This document shows positions 1-6,849 of a stretch of 8,170 nucleotides of DNA, in pieces. The notes below the pieces were generated by a model. It was not told the origin of the DNA, did not search any database, and saw only the letters and a list, made by a program, of their open reading frames with translations. This DNA is from Bacteroidota bacterium (GTDB lineage Bacteria; Bacteroidota; Bacteroidia; Chitinophagales; Chitinophagaceae), in NCBI GenBank assembly GCA_947461015.1, contig CANHIR010000082.1, forward strand, positions 1 to 8,170. The letters are read 5' to 3'. A program made the translations under genes and the position numbers. Position 1 is the first letter of the stretch, and each line of letters begins with the position of its first letter.

Positions 1-885
1 CCATTGGGTGGGTATATTAAAAAGACCAATTTGATCCCTGGTTTATATGTTAAAAAAGGAGCTGTATTAGCGACGCTAGAAGATCCGTCTTATATTCAAT
101 TACAGCAGGATTATTTAACTGCTATAAGTAAATTATCTTATTTAGAGGCGGACTATAATAGACAAAAAAGTTTGAATGAGACTAAGGTAACAAGTGATAA
201 GGTTTTCCAAAGCGCAAAAAGTGATTTTGAAAGTCAAAAGTATCTAGTAAAATCACTAAGTGAAAAATTAAAACTATTAGGATTAAATCCATTAACCTTA
301 AATGAGCATACTATTTCTGGGTCCATTAATTTTTATTCGCCAATAAATGGGTATGTGTCAAAAGTGAATGTAAATATTGGTAAATATGTTAGTCCAACGG
401 ATATTTTATTTGAAATTATTGATCCATCCGATTTGCATTTAAGACTTACGGTACTTGATAATGATGCTTCTAATTTTAATATTGGAAATACGGTAAAGTT
501 TTATGCAAATAATCAGGTAAATGAAAAGTATATTGCGCATGTGGCTGTGATAACACCAAATATAACTGAAGAAGGCACAACCGATGTGCATTGCCATTTA
601 GAAAATGAAAAAATTAAATTGTTTCCAGGAACCTTTGTGAATGCAGAAGTTGAATTAAATAATATAAAGGTTAAAGCTTTGCCAGAGGAAGCCATTGTAA
701 AGTGGCAAAATAAAGACTTTGTTTTTGTTAAAACGGCAGAACTCATTTATAAGTTAGTACCCGTGGTAACAGGAGAAAATACAAATGGTTATGTTGAAAT
801 TAAAACAGACTTAAGCAATCAAAAAATTGTTATAAAGAATGCATTTACATTGCTTATGAAGCTTAAAAATAACGGAGAAGAGTAA
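1..885 (+). CDS. RND efflux periplasmic adaptor (CusB/CzcB-like), 5'-truncated
   Basis: C-terminal 294 residues of a membrane fusion protein that links an inner-membrane RND pump to an outer-membrane channel. The frame is open through base 1 (reads P-L-G-G-Y), so the true start and any signal or lipoprotein sequence lie outside the window. Two lipoyl half-motifs are visible: GGYIKK..PGLYVKKGAVLATLEDP (about residues 3-29 of the visible part) and YSPINGYVSKVNVNIGKYVSP (about 117-137). They flank an alpha-helical hairpin rich in K, S, L and Q. A beta-barrel domain follows (LHLRLTVLDNDASNFNIGNTV), then a membrane-proximal domain with the motif LFPGTFVNAEVEL. The C-terminus (AFTLLMKLKNNGEE) resembles Bacteroidota heavy-metal adaptors. 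It is the last gene of its transcription unit, because the next gene is convergent 8 bases away. The pump (CzcA/CusA type) and outer-membrane partner are not visible, so metal specificity is inferred from family resemblance only. Confidence 0.85.
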   Translation, partial: PLGGYIKKTNLIPGLYVKKGAVLATLEDPSYIQLQQDYLTAISKLSYLEADYNRQKSLNETKVTSDKVFQSAKSDFESQKYLVKSLSEKLKLLGLNPLTLNEHTISGSINFYSPINGYVSKVNVNIGKYVSPTDILFEIIDPSDLHLRLTVLDNDASNFNIGNTVKFYANNQVNEKYIAHVAVITPNITEEGTTDVHCHLENEKIKLFPGTFVNAEVELNNIKVKALPEEAIVKWQNKDFVFVKTAELIYKLVPVVTGENTNGYVEIKTDLSNQKIVIKNAFTLLMKLKNNGEE

Positions 886-893
886 GCGTTCAC

Positions 894-2096
894 TTAAACT
901 TTATCAATTTCAAAATAAGCAATACTGCCACCTACCCAGGTGGCATTTGCATTGTACCCAACACCAATCATTTTGCCTTTGCTTAAGCGCGCTAGGTTAC
1001 ACGTTGCTATGTAGGTTTTGGATACATGATCCCAAAAGTAAAATAGGCGAATTTCTGCTTTTGCAGGACCCGTTGGTGTCTCAATTATGGAGGCGTAATT
1101 TACTTTTTCCTGTAGGATCCAATTTTCTGGATCTTTTATGGCATTAATGTCTTGAGGTTGAATATCAATAATTACCCCTTGTCCGGCATAGGAGAACAAA
1201 GGCTTTAACACATAATTTGTTACATCCAATGGGATGTCTTTGATCTCTGATAAAAATTGCGTTTTGGGTACCGCATCATTTTTTAAAAAGGGCAGCAGGT
1301 ATTTACTAATCCGATAAAAGTGATTTGGGTGGGTGACCCATTCTACATTAATGTCTCCTAATAATAATTTTCCTTTTGCTTGTATTTCCTGGGTTTGTTT
1401 ATCTAGTTCATCCCAAACAATTCTATTGTATATTCTTTCTATTTTATAAGAAACGCCGTCTCTTTTATAAAAAAGTTTGTTATCCGTAACAAAAATTTCA
1501 CTCAAGCAGACAATGGGTATATCCAATAATTGTTGTGTAATGTAAAAGTCAATTTTTGTCTTTTGATCATGTGGAAATAATTCCAACAACACCGTATGTT
1601 TATTTTGGCCCCCCTTAATGAGGTTGGTTAAATGGGATAAATAACTACTTTCATTAAAACCATTTAAATACGGGCTATAATCCGAGGGGATTTCAAAATT
1701 TTTAACAAAAGCTTTATGATGTAAGTATTCAAAAGCAAATAGAGAAGGGAAACCTTGTAGCTCAATTAATTTTGGAAAAACTCCGTTTGATGCATCTTCA
1801 CAAATGGCAAAGTCCATTACGATGCATTCGGGTAGGTCAGATTCACCTGCAGGTGTTGATACATGCTTGAATGAATTTTCAGTGTCAGCTTTGTAGGTTG
1901 GGCCAGTGATAAATTTGCAAATTTCATTACCAGCATCTAATAATTTTTTTTTGGTTTGTGCGTCAACAAATACAGGGGTTTCTGCCAATCTAAATGCAAT
2001 GGTATTGGGGAAGTTTTTTTCAATATCAGTAATCATTTGCTGATACTCTTGATCCGTGTAGGATTTATTAAAAGTATTTCTGATTGATTCAATCAT
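894..2096 (-). CDS. ATP-grasp-like ligase of unknown substrate
   Basis: A 400-residue cytoplasmic protein without signal peptide or membrane helix. I recognise an ATP-grasp character but not the substrate. Visible features: VMDFAICED (93-101) and FPKLIELQGFPSLFAFE (107-123), like the substrate-side segment of glutathionylspermidine-synthase-type and other carboxylate-amine ligases; YVLKPLFSYAGQGVII (295-310), an ATP-grasp-like strand with Lys298 and a glycine loop; WILQEKV (326-332), the usual hinge acidic pair; EIRLFYFWD (348-356); and LARLSKGKMIGVGYNANATW (368-387), where acidic or Asn metal ligands are expected. The last gene of a three-gene operon, its ATG overlaps the amidotransferase stop codon (ATGA, 2096-2093). 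The neighbours suggest it uses ammonia or an amine to amidate a carboxylate, or joins amino acids; this is inference. No clear intrinsic terminator follows the stop codon before the convergent adaptor gene. Confidence 0.6.
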   Translation of the reverse strand: MIESIRNTFNKSYTDQEYQQMITDIEKNFPNTIAFRLAETPVFVDAQTKKKLLDAGNEICKFITGPTYKADTENSFKHVSTPAGESDLPECIVMDFAICEDASNGVFPKLIELQGFPSLFAFEYLHHKAFVKNFEIPSDYSPYLNGFNESSYLSHLTNLIKGGQNKHTVLLELFPHDQKTKIDFYITQQLLDIPIVCLSEIFVTDNKLFYKRDGVSYKIERIYNRIVWDELDKQTQEIQAKGKLLLGDINVEWVTHPNHFYRISKYLLPFLKNDAVPKTQFLSEIKDIPLDVTNYVLKPLFSYAGQGVIIDIQPQDINAIKDPENWILQEKVNYASIIETPTGPAKAEIRLFYFWDHVSKTYIATCNLARLSKGKMIGVGYNANATWVGGSIAYFEIDKV

Positions 2097-2878
2097 GATG
2101 GAATGGCTTTATCCAAAAAATTAGGAATCAAATTTGTATAGGTAGCATGAATGGGAGAATTTTCATCTAATTGATCCATAATACCTTCCCATTTTTCAAC
2201 GCCAAATTCATTTATAATGTTTTCTTTGTTTGCTGCATCGTTAAAATACACAATCAGTTCATTTACTTCCGCTTCGGGATGAAACTGAACTCCATATATT
2301 TTTTCGGAAAACTTAATGGCCATGATAGCTCTCTCCAAGGCAATAGTGGGCCTTATTTTTTCCAATGCCATGATTTGAGCACCCATTTTTTTAATTTTTT
2401 CATCATTGGGCGCAATAATTTGGTAGGTCCTACTTTCAAAACTGTAAAATGTTTCCTGTAAACCATTGAATAGGTCATCCGCTAATAATCCATGCACAGG
2501 CAGTATTCCTATTTGTCTAGATTTTCTAAGACATACATTACCAAGTTCAAAATGCCTACATGCAATTTGGAAACTATGACAAATTAAAAATACAGGTTTT
2601 TGAATGGCACACATTTCTTCCAGCCATTTAGTGAAGGACTGGTCCCATATTTCATGTATGCTGTCTAATGGCGAACCAGGACCGCCAGTAGAAATGTATA
2701 TGTCATAGCTGTTGTCTGGAATTTCATTCTTCCCTCTTGTATTAAATACGTTATAGTCAATTTGAATATTTCTAGACCTACTCCAATTATGAACAATAGT
2801 ATAAATACAACGCATGCCTATATTAGGTGCACCGTCGTACATATCTAATATAGCAATTTTGATGGGGGAGGTTCCCAT
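2093..2878 (-). CDS. class I glutamine amidotransferase-like protein
   Basis: A 261-residue GATase1-fold protein. The triad is visible: Cys100 in FLICHSFQIA (97-106), and His200 and Glu202 in YGVQFHPEAEV (195-205). The oxyanion-side glycine segment is STGGPGSP (63-70). The N-terminus (KIAILDMYDGAPNIGMRCI) and the roughly 190-residue core match stand-alone GMP-synthase-like amidotransferases. A C-terminal tail of about 55 residues follows the core. The elbow is unusual: Leu98 and Ser102 stand where GMP synthase and CarA have glycines (G-x-C-x-G). Family members either release ammonia from glutamine for a partner enzyme or cleave gamma-glutamyl bonds. The start ATG shares one base with the peptidase stop (TAATG at 2880-2876), and the stop overlaps the ATP-grasp start by 4 bases, so translational coupling is likely. 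No Shine-Dalgarno sequence is seen. The direct partner is probably the ATP-grasp protein; the substrate is unknown. Confidence 0.8.
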   Translation of the reverse strand: MGTSPIKIAILDMYDGAPNIGMRCIYTIVHNWSRSRNIQIDYNVFNTRGKNEIPDNSYDIYISTGGPGSPLDSIHEIWDQSFTKWLEEMCAIQKPVFLICHSFQIACRHFELGNVCLRKSRQIGILPVHGLLADDLFNGLQETFYSFESRTYQIIAPNDEKIKKMGAQIMALEKIRPTIALERAIMAIKFSEKIYGVQFHPEAEVNELIVYFNDAANKENIINEFGVEKWEGIMDQLDENSPIHATYTNLIPNFLDKAIPS

Positions 2879-4026
2879 TATAAATAACTTAGGTTTGTTT
2901 TAGGGCTCAATTGTAAAAGGGTTTCATACATTAACTGAATGGTGTCAACAATATCTTTTTTATGGATCATTTCCACCGTAGTATGCATATATCTTAAAGG
3001 AATAGATATCAAAACCGAAGGACAACCATCATTTGCATAAGCAAAACTGTCTGTATCTGTTCCAGTGCTTCTGCTCAAGGTTCTAAATTGAACTGGTATT
3101 TTTTTAGCTTTTGCCGTTTCCTCAACAATAGCCAATAATTTATTATGGATGGCAGGTGCATAAGCCAATGAAGGCCCTTTGCCACATTGAATATCACCTT
3201 CTATGGCTTTATTAATCATTGGAGTATGGGTATCGTGCGTAACGTCTGTAACAATGGCAATATTTGGTTTAATTCTACGTGCAATCATTTCAGCACCCCT
3301 TAATCCAATTTCTTCTTGTACCGCATTAACAACATATAAACCAAAGGGAAGTTTCTTTTTATTTTCTTTCAACATTCTAGCAACTTCGGCAATCATAAAT
3401 CCACCCACTCGGTTGTCAAATGCGCGACCAATAATAAAATCATTTGCCAATTCATCAAAACCTTCTTCATAGGTAACTACTGCACCAATATGTATGCCTA
3501 ATGCTTCTACTTCTTTTTTAGATCTAGCGCCACAATCTAAGGTAAGGTTGTCTACTTTTGGTTGTGGTTCTTTTTGTTCAGGATTGCTTAATCGGGTGTG
3601 AATGGCTGGCCATCCAAATACAGCTTTAACAGGGCCTTTTTTGCCATGAATCCAAACACGCATGCTTGGTGCAATTTGATGATCTACTCCGCCGTTTCTT
3701 TTTAAATAAATTAAACCCTGATCACTAACATAATTTACAAACCAACTGATTTCATCGGCGTGTGCTTCAATCACCACTTTAAATGGGGCATCTGGGTTTA
3801 TTACACCCACTGCAGTTCCGTAAGGGTCTGTAAAAGTAGTATCTACATATTTAGATAGGTAGTTCAACCAAAGTTTTTGACCACTGGATTCAAATCCAAC
3901 AGGGGATGCGTTATTAATATATTCTTTTAAGAAAGTGTATGCATTTGCATTAATCATTTCTTTTTTTGAGCCAGACTTTGCAGTTTTATTCGTTGATTTT
4001 ACTGATTTGCTAATTGCTTTTGCCAT
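2878..4026 (-). CDS. M42 family metallo-aminopeptidase
   Basis: A 382-residue cytoplasmic dinuclear-metal exopeptidase of the glutamyl/deblocking aminopeptidase family (TET-type dodecamers in characterised members). Motifs, numbered from the chosen start: VIEAHADEISW with the first metal His near residue 88; IIGRAFDNRVGG with the bridging Asp near 205; NAVQEEIGLRGAE with the catalytic Glu and adjacent ligand Glu near 239-240; IVTDVTHD with a metal Asp near 262; and RYMHTTVEMIHKKDI with the last metal His near 347. All are present, so the enzyme should be active. Start choice: the frame extends 10 codons upstream to a TTG at 4056, but the ATG at 4026 is preferred. A later ATG at 3957 is also possible; it would remove a Lys/Ser/Thr-rich tail of 23 residues that is not part of the usual fold. 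First gene of a coupled operon with the amidotransferase and ATP-grasp genes. A weak TATCTTG on the minus strand upstream is not a convincing promoter. Confidence 0.9.
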   Translation of the reverse strand: MAKAISKSVKSTNKTAKSGSKKEMINANAYTFLKEYINNASPVGFESSGQKLWLNYLSKYVDTTFTDPYGTAVGVINPDAPFKVVIEAHADEISWFVNYVSDQGLIYLKRNGGVDHQIAPSMRVWIHGKKGPVKAVFGWPAIHTRLSNPEQKEPQPKVDNLTLDCGARSKKEVEALGIHIGAVVTYEEGFDELANDFIIGRAFDNRVGGFMIAEVARMLKENKKKLPFGLYVVNAVQEEIGLRGAEMIARRIKPNIAIVTDVTHDTHTPMINKAIEGDIQCGKGPSLAYAPAIHNKLLAIVEETAKAKKIPVQFRTLSRSTGTDTDSFAYANDGCPSVLISIPLRYMHTTVEMIHKKDIVDTIQLMYETLLQLSPKTNLSYL

Positions 4027-4107
4027 AAAATTGAGGTTTAAATTTATCCTGTGCAAGATACTACATATTGCATTTATAATTTAGCCCCTTTTTCCTAATA
4101 TTATTGA

Positions 4108-4115
4108 TACTTTTG
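4108..4115 (+). promoter_or_regulatory. Bacteroidota -7 promoter box (TACTTTTG) of the LuxE-like gene
   Basis: TACTTTTG matches the Bacteroidota housekeeping -7 consensus TAnnTTTG and ends 19 bases before the ATG at 4135, implying a very short leader. A good -33 TTTG is not seen at the expected spacing (that stretch is a C/T run near 4085-4095). The identical octamer precedes the minus-strand gene at 6580, which supports both calls. Confidence 0.5.
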
Positions 4116-4134
4116 CGCATACAATTGCCTGTAT

Positions 4135-5115
4135 ATGAACACGCCTTTTGACGTTGATATTTTATGGAACATGCCTGCACCTGCTTTTTTAGCATCGGCT
4201 AAGCAACTATGTGTTTTTCAGGCGCAAAACAATCCTGTATACAAGCAATGGATTCAGTTATCAAATCAGCCCATCACTTCAATAGAGCACATTAATACAA
4301 TACCATTTTTACCCATTTCATTTTTCAAAAATCAAGATGTATTTATTGGGGAGCGTCCAGCTACTTTATTTGAGAGTAGTGGAACCACACAGGACGTTGT
4401 AAGCAAGCATTGGGTGAAAGACACCGATATTTATGAAACCAGTTTTTTACAATGCTTTGAGCGTTTTTATGGCAATCCCAATAAATATTGTATAATAGGA
4501 TTATTGCCTTCCTATTTGGAGCGCAAGCACTCCTCTTTGGTGTACATGGTAGACAAGTTAATTCAGTTATCTAATCATCCTCAGAGTGGGTTCTATCTAA
4601 ACGAATTTGAAAAATTAGACCAAGTATTAAAGCAATTAGAAGCGAATAAAGTCAACACCTGGTTTATTGGAGTTAGTTTTGGTTTAATTGATTTTTGTAC
4701 CGCTTTCCCTCAGCAATTAAAATATGCGACAGTAGTTGAAACAGGGGGGATGAAAGGAAGAAAGGAGGAGTTAACTAAAGATGCTTTACATAGTTTATTG
4801 AAAAGTAATTTAGGAGTGGATACCATTCATTCGGAATACGGAATGACCGAATTGTTAAGTCAGGCTTATTCTTTGGGGGATGGAATATTTAAATGTCCTC
4901 CCTGGATGAAAGTATTGGTAGGGGAGCAAGAGGATCCAACTGTATTGAAATTAAAGGGGAGAGGTATTTTACATATCATTGATTTAGCCAACATATATAG
5001 TTGTGCCTTTATTGCAACACAGGATATGGGAGAAGTTTTTGAAGACGGAAGTTTTCAAGTACTTGGCAGAGCAGACAATAGTGATAGAAGAGGGTGTAGT
5101 TTGCTCGCCATCTAA
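4135..5115 (+). CDS. LuxE-like acyl-protein synthetase / adenylating enzyme
   Basis: A 326-residue member of the ANL (adenylate-forming) superfamily, closest in motif pattern to LuxE/acyl-protein synthetases. Motifs: the phosphate-binding loop FESSGTTQD (79-87); VVETGGMKGRKEEL (200-213), a LuxE-type A4-like segment; HSEYGMTELLSQAY (232-245), the A5 motif YGxTE; ATQDMGEV (294-301), like the A7 motif whose Asp binds ribose; and LGRADNSDRRGCS (310-322), like the A8 hinge. The protein ends 4 residues after that Ser, so the mobile C-terminal domain with the A10 lysine found in full ANL enzymes is missing, as expected for this compact subfamily. Family role: activate a carboxylate as acyl-AMP and transfer it to a thiol. 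Substrate and acceptor are unknown, and no lux reductase or luciferase gene is nearby. It stands divergent from the peptidase operon and convergent with the next gene. Confidence 0.75.
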   Translation: MNTPFDVDILWNMPAPAFLASAKQLCVFQAQNNPVYKQWIQLSNQPITSIEHINTIPFLPISFFKNQDVFIGERPATLFESSGTTQDVVSKHWVKDTDIYETSFLQCFERFYGNPNKYCIIGLLPSYLERKHSSLVYMVDKLIQLSNHPQSGFYLNEFEKLDQVLKQLEANKVNTWFIGVSFGLIDFCTAFPQQLKYATVVETGGMKGRKEELTKDALHSLLKSNLGVDTIHSEYGMTELLSQAYSLGDGIFKCPPWMKVLVGEQEDPTVLKLKGRGILHIIDLANIYSCAFIATQDMGEVFEDGSFQVLGRADNSDRRGCSLLAI

Positions 5116-5116
5116 C

Positions 5117-5148
5117 TTGAAAAAATCAACCCTTTAAAATTTTTTCAA
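5117..5148. terminator. possible bidirectional terminator hairpin between convergent genes
   Basis: A perfect 10-bp inverted repeat, TTGAAAAAAT (5117-5126) and ATTTTTTCAA (5139-5148), with a 12-base loop. It starts 2 bases after the LuxE-like stop and reaches into the last codons of the convergent gene. The stem ends in T-runs on both strands, but it is almost entirely A-T, so termination strength is uncertain. Confidence 0.35.
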
Positions 5149-6580
5149 TTTCAAGCATATATAACTTATTCAAATCATAATTATACTGCCTTTTGTCAGA
5201 CTGATCCCTATTTTTAATTATCAATGGTTCCTTCTCTTGCGTTGCCATTTTAAACTTCTGGTTTATTTTTATAAAGTGATCACTTCTGCTTTTGTTTTGG
5301 GTAAGTGTATCTTTTTGTTGAACACCTATAATTTTATTAATAGTTTTGGTAGAAACTTCTTCTCCTTTTAAATTGCTTTGATATAAGACCTCAATTAATT
5401 CTTTCTCAACAATAGTAATTGATTGATAAAAATTTTGGTATAGAAAAGCAACTACTTCTTTTGGCATTTTTTTATTTTTATTAAACTTTTTGAATAAGCC
5501 TAAAAAAATAATCAGCAACAATACGCCTAACATCAAAATCGTTTTGTTTTTCGTTAAAAAAGCAGTGCTCATTTCAATGAACGACAAGTTGTTTGTATAA
5601 ATTTGAATCGTTTTTTCGTTATTTAAAGCCTTAAAATCAATTGTATTTTTACTCCATGTTAAAGAATCAGTATTCATCACCTTCATAAAATACAAATCAT
5701 TCCCAAGATTAAATTGAAAGCCTACTTCTAACCCTCTTTTATCATTGTTATAAGTGCTTAACCAGGCTTCTCTTAATCTACTATTTTCACTAGGACTAAA
5801 ACTTCCTAACTTATTTGCTTCAAAATCTACCCAGTAAAAATCCAGTTGACTTTGAAATATGTATAAATTATTTACGTGTAATTCAAGTTCGTGGGTATGT
5901 TTTAAACCAAAAATTTTTTTAAATGCTGGTGTAAGTTTACCTAGTGTATTCCATCTTTTGGAATTAAAATCATAAATATAACAGCTGTCTGTAGCTTCGG
6001 TTTCAAAAGAACTTGGATAGTTAGGATAATAGTAAGCGTTTGTTACATATAGTTTAGGATCCTTTCTGTTGCCATCAAAATGCATGGCTGCATCCTTTTG
6101 TTCATCAAAATAGGTTTGTACTGGTCTATTTGCTTGTACAAGTTCCCATTGCTTGGTTAAAGGACTAAAATAGGTAATAATACCTCTAATTTGCCAAAAA
6201 CCTAAACCACCAATTTGAAAAAGGGTATCCTTGATGAAGAAATTTTGTGCAAAAAAATTAGTACCAGAATGTGTTGTTTGATCAATTCTAAGTAGGGAAA
6301 CTTTATTATTTTGTTGTACGGCTTTATATACCCTACCTGTCCCTAAGGGTTGTATATAAACTTCCTTTCCCTTTTTGAGCACATTGGAATTTGTAAAAAG
6401 TCCATTTTCCAAGCCAAAATTAAAAGTATTATTTAATGTAAAGCTGGTATTATTTATGGTATCACTCAATAAAAACTCAAGTAACTTAATTTCATGTCTT
6501 TTTAATGGGTTACTTTCCTTTTGTGCATGTAAAGGTTGTAGTAAGTTGGTCAGCAATAATATGAGTATGATTTTCTTCAT
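5126..6580 (-). CDS. membrane protein: signal peptide, kelch-like periplasmic region, one TM, putative winged-helix cytoplasmic tail
   Basis: A 484-residue protein of unrecognised family. Residues 1-19 form a signal peptide (MKKIILILLLTNLLQPLHA, cut before Q20). Residues 20-345 are extracytoplasmic and include kelch-like blades: QIGGLGFWQIRGIITYFSP ending at W145, and CYIYDFNSKRWNTLG (200-214). A single membrane helix spans about 347-364, followed by KKFNKNKK, which fits a cytoplasmic C-terminus by the positive-inside rule. The 110-residue tail reads like a winged helix: helices at EVVAFLYQNF and EKELIEVLYQS; a turn and helix at GEEVSTKTINKIIGV (406-420); RSDHFIKINQKFK (432-444); then a wing-like EPLIIKNRDQSDKRQYNYDL (451-470). 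This suggests a one-component sensor that acts on DNA or a partner while membrane-bound; that role is inference. Transcribed alone, with a -7 box 17 bases upstream and a 22-bp palindrome further up. Confidence 0.6.
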   Translation of the reverse strand: MKKIILILLLTNLLQPLHAQKESNPLKRHEIKLLEFLLSDTINNTSFTLNNTFNFGLENGLFTNSNVLKKGKEVYIQPLGTGRVYKAVQQNNKVSLLRIDQTTHSGTNFFAQNFFIKDTLFQIGGLGFWQIRGIITYFSPLTKQWELVQANRPVQTYFDEQKDAAMHFDGNRKDPKLYVTNAYYYPNYPSSFETEATDSCYIYDFNSKRWNTLGKLTPAFKKIFGLKHTHELELHVNNLYIFQSQLDFYWVDFEANKLGSFSPSENSRLREAWLSTYNNDKRGLEVGFQFNLGNDLYFMKVMNTDSLTWSKNTIDFKALNNEKTIQIYTNNLSFIEMSTAFLTKNKTILMLGVLLLIIFLGLFKKFNKNKKMPKEVVAFLYQNFYQSITIVEKELIEVLYQSNLKGEEVSTKTINKIIGVQQKDTLTQNKSRSDHFIKINQKFKMATQEKEPLIIKNRDQSDKRQYNYDLNKLYMLEIEKILKG

Positions 6581-6596
6581 GCGCTTTATTGAAAAT

Positions 6597-6604
6597 CAAA
6601 AGTA
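6597..6604 (-). promoter_or_regulatory. Bacteroidota -7 promoter box (TACTTTTG) of the kelch/TM protein gene
   Basis: On the minus strand the sequence is TACTTTTG, matching TAnnTTTG, 16 bases upstream of the ATG at 6580. It is identical to the box at 4108-4115. No TTTG is present at the usual -33 spacing, so this promoter may depend on an activator or on the A/T-rich upstream DNA. Confidence 0.5.
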
Positions 6605-6630
6605 GTTAAAAAATACAATAAGAAATTTAC

Positions 6631-6652
6631 TTATTTGTTAATTAACAAATAA
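6631..6652. repeat. perfect 22-bp palindrome, candidate operator
   Basis: The half-site TTATTTGTTAA (6631-6641) is followed directly by its exact reverse complement (6642-6652). It lies 26 bases upstream of the -7 box of the 6580 gene, so it covers roughly the -33 to -55 region, a position suited to an activator or dimeric regulator. A/T richness makes chance palindromes commoner, but 11 perfect pairs including a G-C pair are notable. Confidence 0.5.
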
Positions 6653-6683
6653 TATATATTATAAATATATAAAAGATTATAAA

Positions 6684-6699
6684 TGATTTATATAAATCA
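6684..6699. repeat. 16-bp AT-rich palindrome
   Basis: The half-site TGATTTAT (6684-6691) is followed by its exact reverse complement ATAAATCA. It lies 31 bases beyond the 22-bp palindrome. It shares the TTAT and ATAA ends but is not the same half-site. It could be a second regulator site or chance in A/T-rich DNA. Confidence 0.25.
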
Positions 6700-6825
6700 A
6701 AAAAATATTTTTCACACCTTTGATTATGTAAATTAGAAAATAAACTAATTGTTTATTGCATATTTACGATACTAAACTAAGCTGGTTTTATTTTAAATTA
6801 AAGAAATATTAAATATATAAAAAAT

Positions 6826-6849
6826 ATTATCCTTTGGGGGAAGGATAAT
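6826..6849 (-). terminator. intrinsic terminator of the transporter gene
   Basis: Read on the minus strand: ATTATCCTT, a 6-base loop CCCCCA, AAGGATAAT, then ATTTTTTATATATTT. This gives a 9-bp stem followed by a T-rich tail, 38 bases past the stop codon of the EamA gene. The geometry fits a rho-independent terminator for the dapD-transporter transcription unit. It would also shield the downstream AT-rich promoter region. Confidence 0.6.

Noticed and set aside
861..893. GCTTA/TAAGC inverted repeat near the convergent end of the adaptor and ATP-grasp genes as a terminator.
   Set aside because: Five pairs with a 17-base loop, partly inside the coding sequence and without a T-run; too weak.
947..1147. 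Short + strand open frame with several Cys residues opposite the ATP-grasp gene.
   Set aside because: Antisense shadow of a conserved coding sequence, with no promoter box or family resemblance.
3203..3472. Open frame on the + strand inside the M42 peptidase gene.
   Set aside because: It lies entirely opposite a gene with all catalytic motifs intact, and its translation has no recognisable domain.
4027..4100. Minus-strand TATCTTG as the promoter of the peptidase operon.
   Set aside because: It matches only part of TAnnTTTG and has no -33 element at the right spacing, so it is not listed as a promoter.
6741..6780. Direct repeat TAAACTAA at 6741-6748 and 6773-6780, 32 bases apart, and an AATTAG/CTAATT inverted repeat at 6731-6750.
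   Set aside because: Short, low-complexity words in very AT-rich DNA; expected by chance often enough that no function is claimed.
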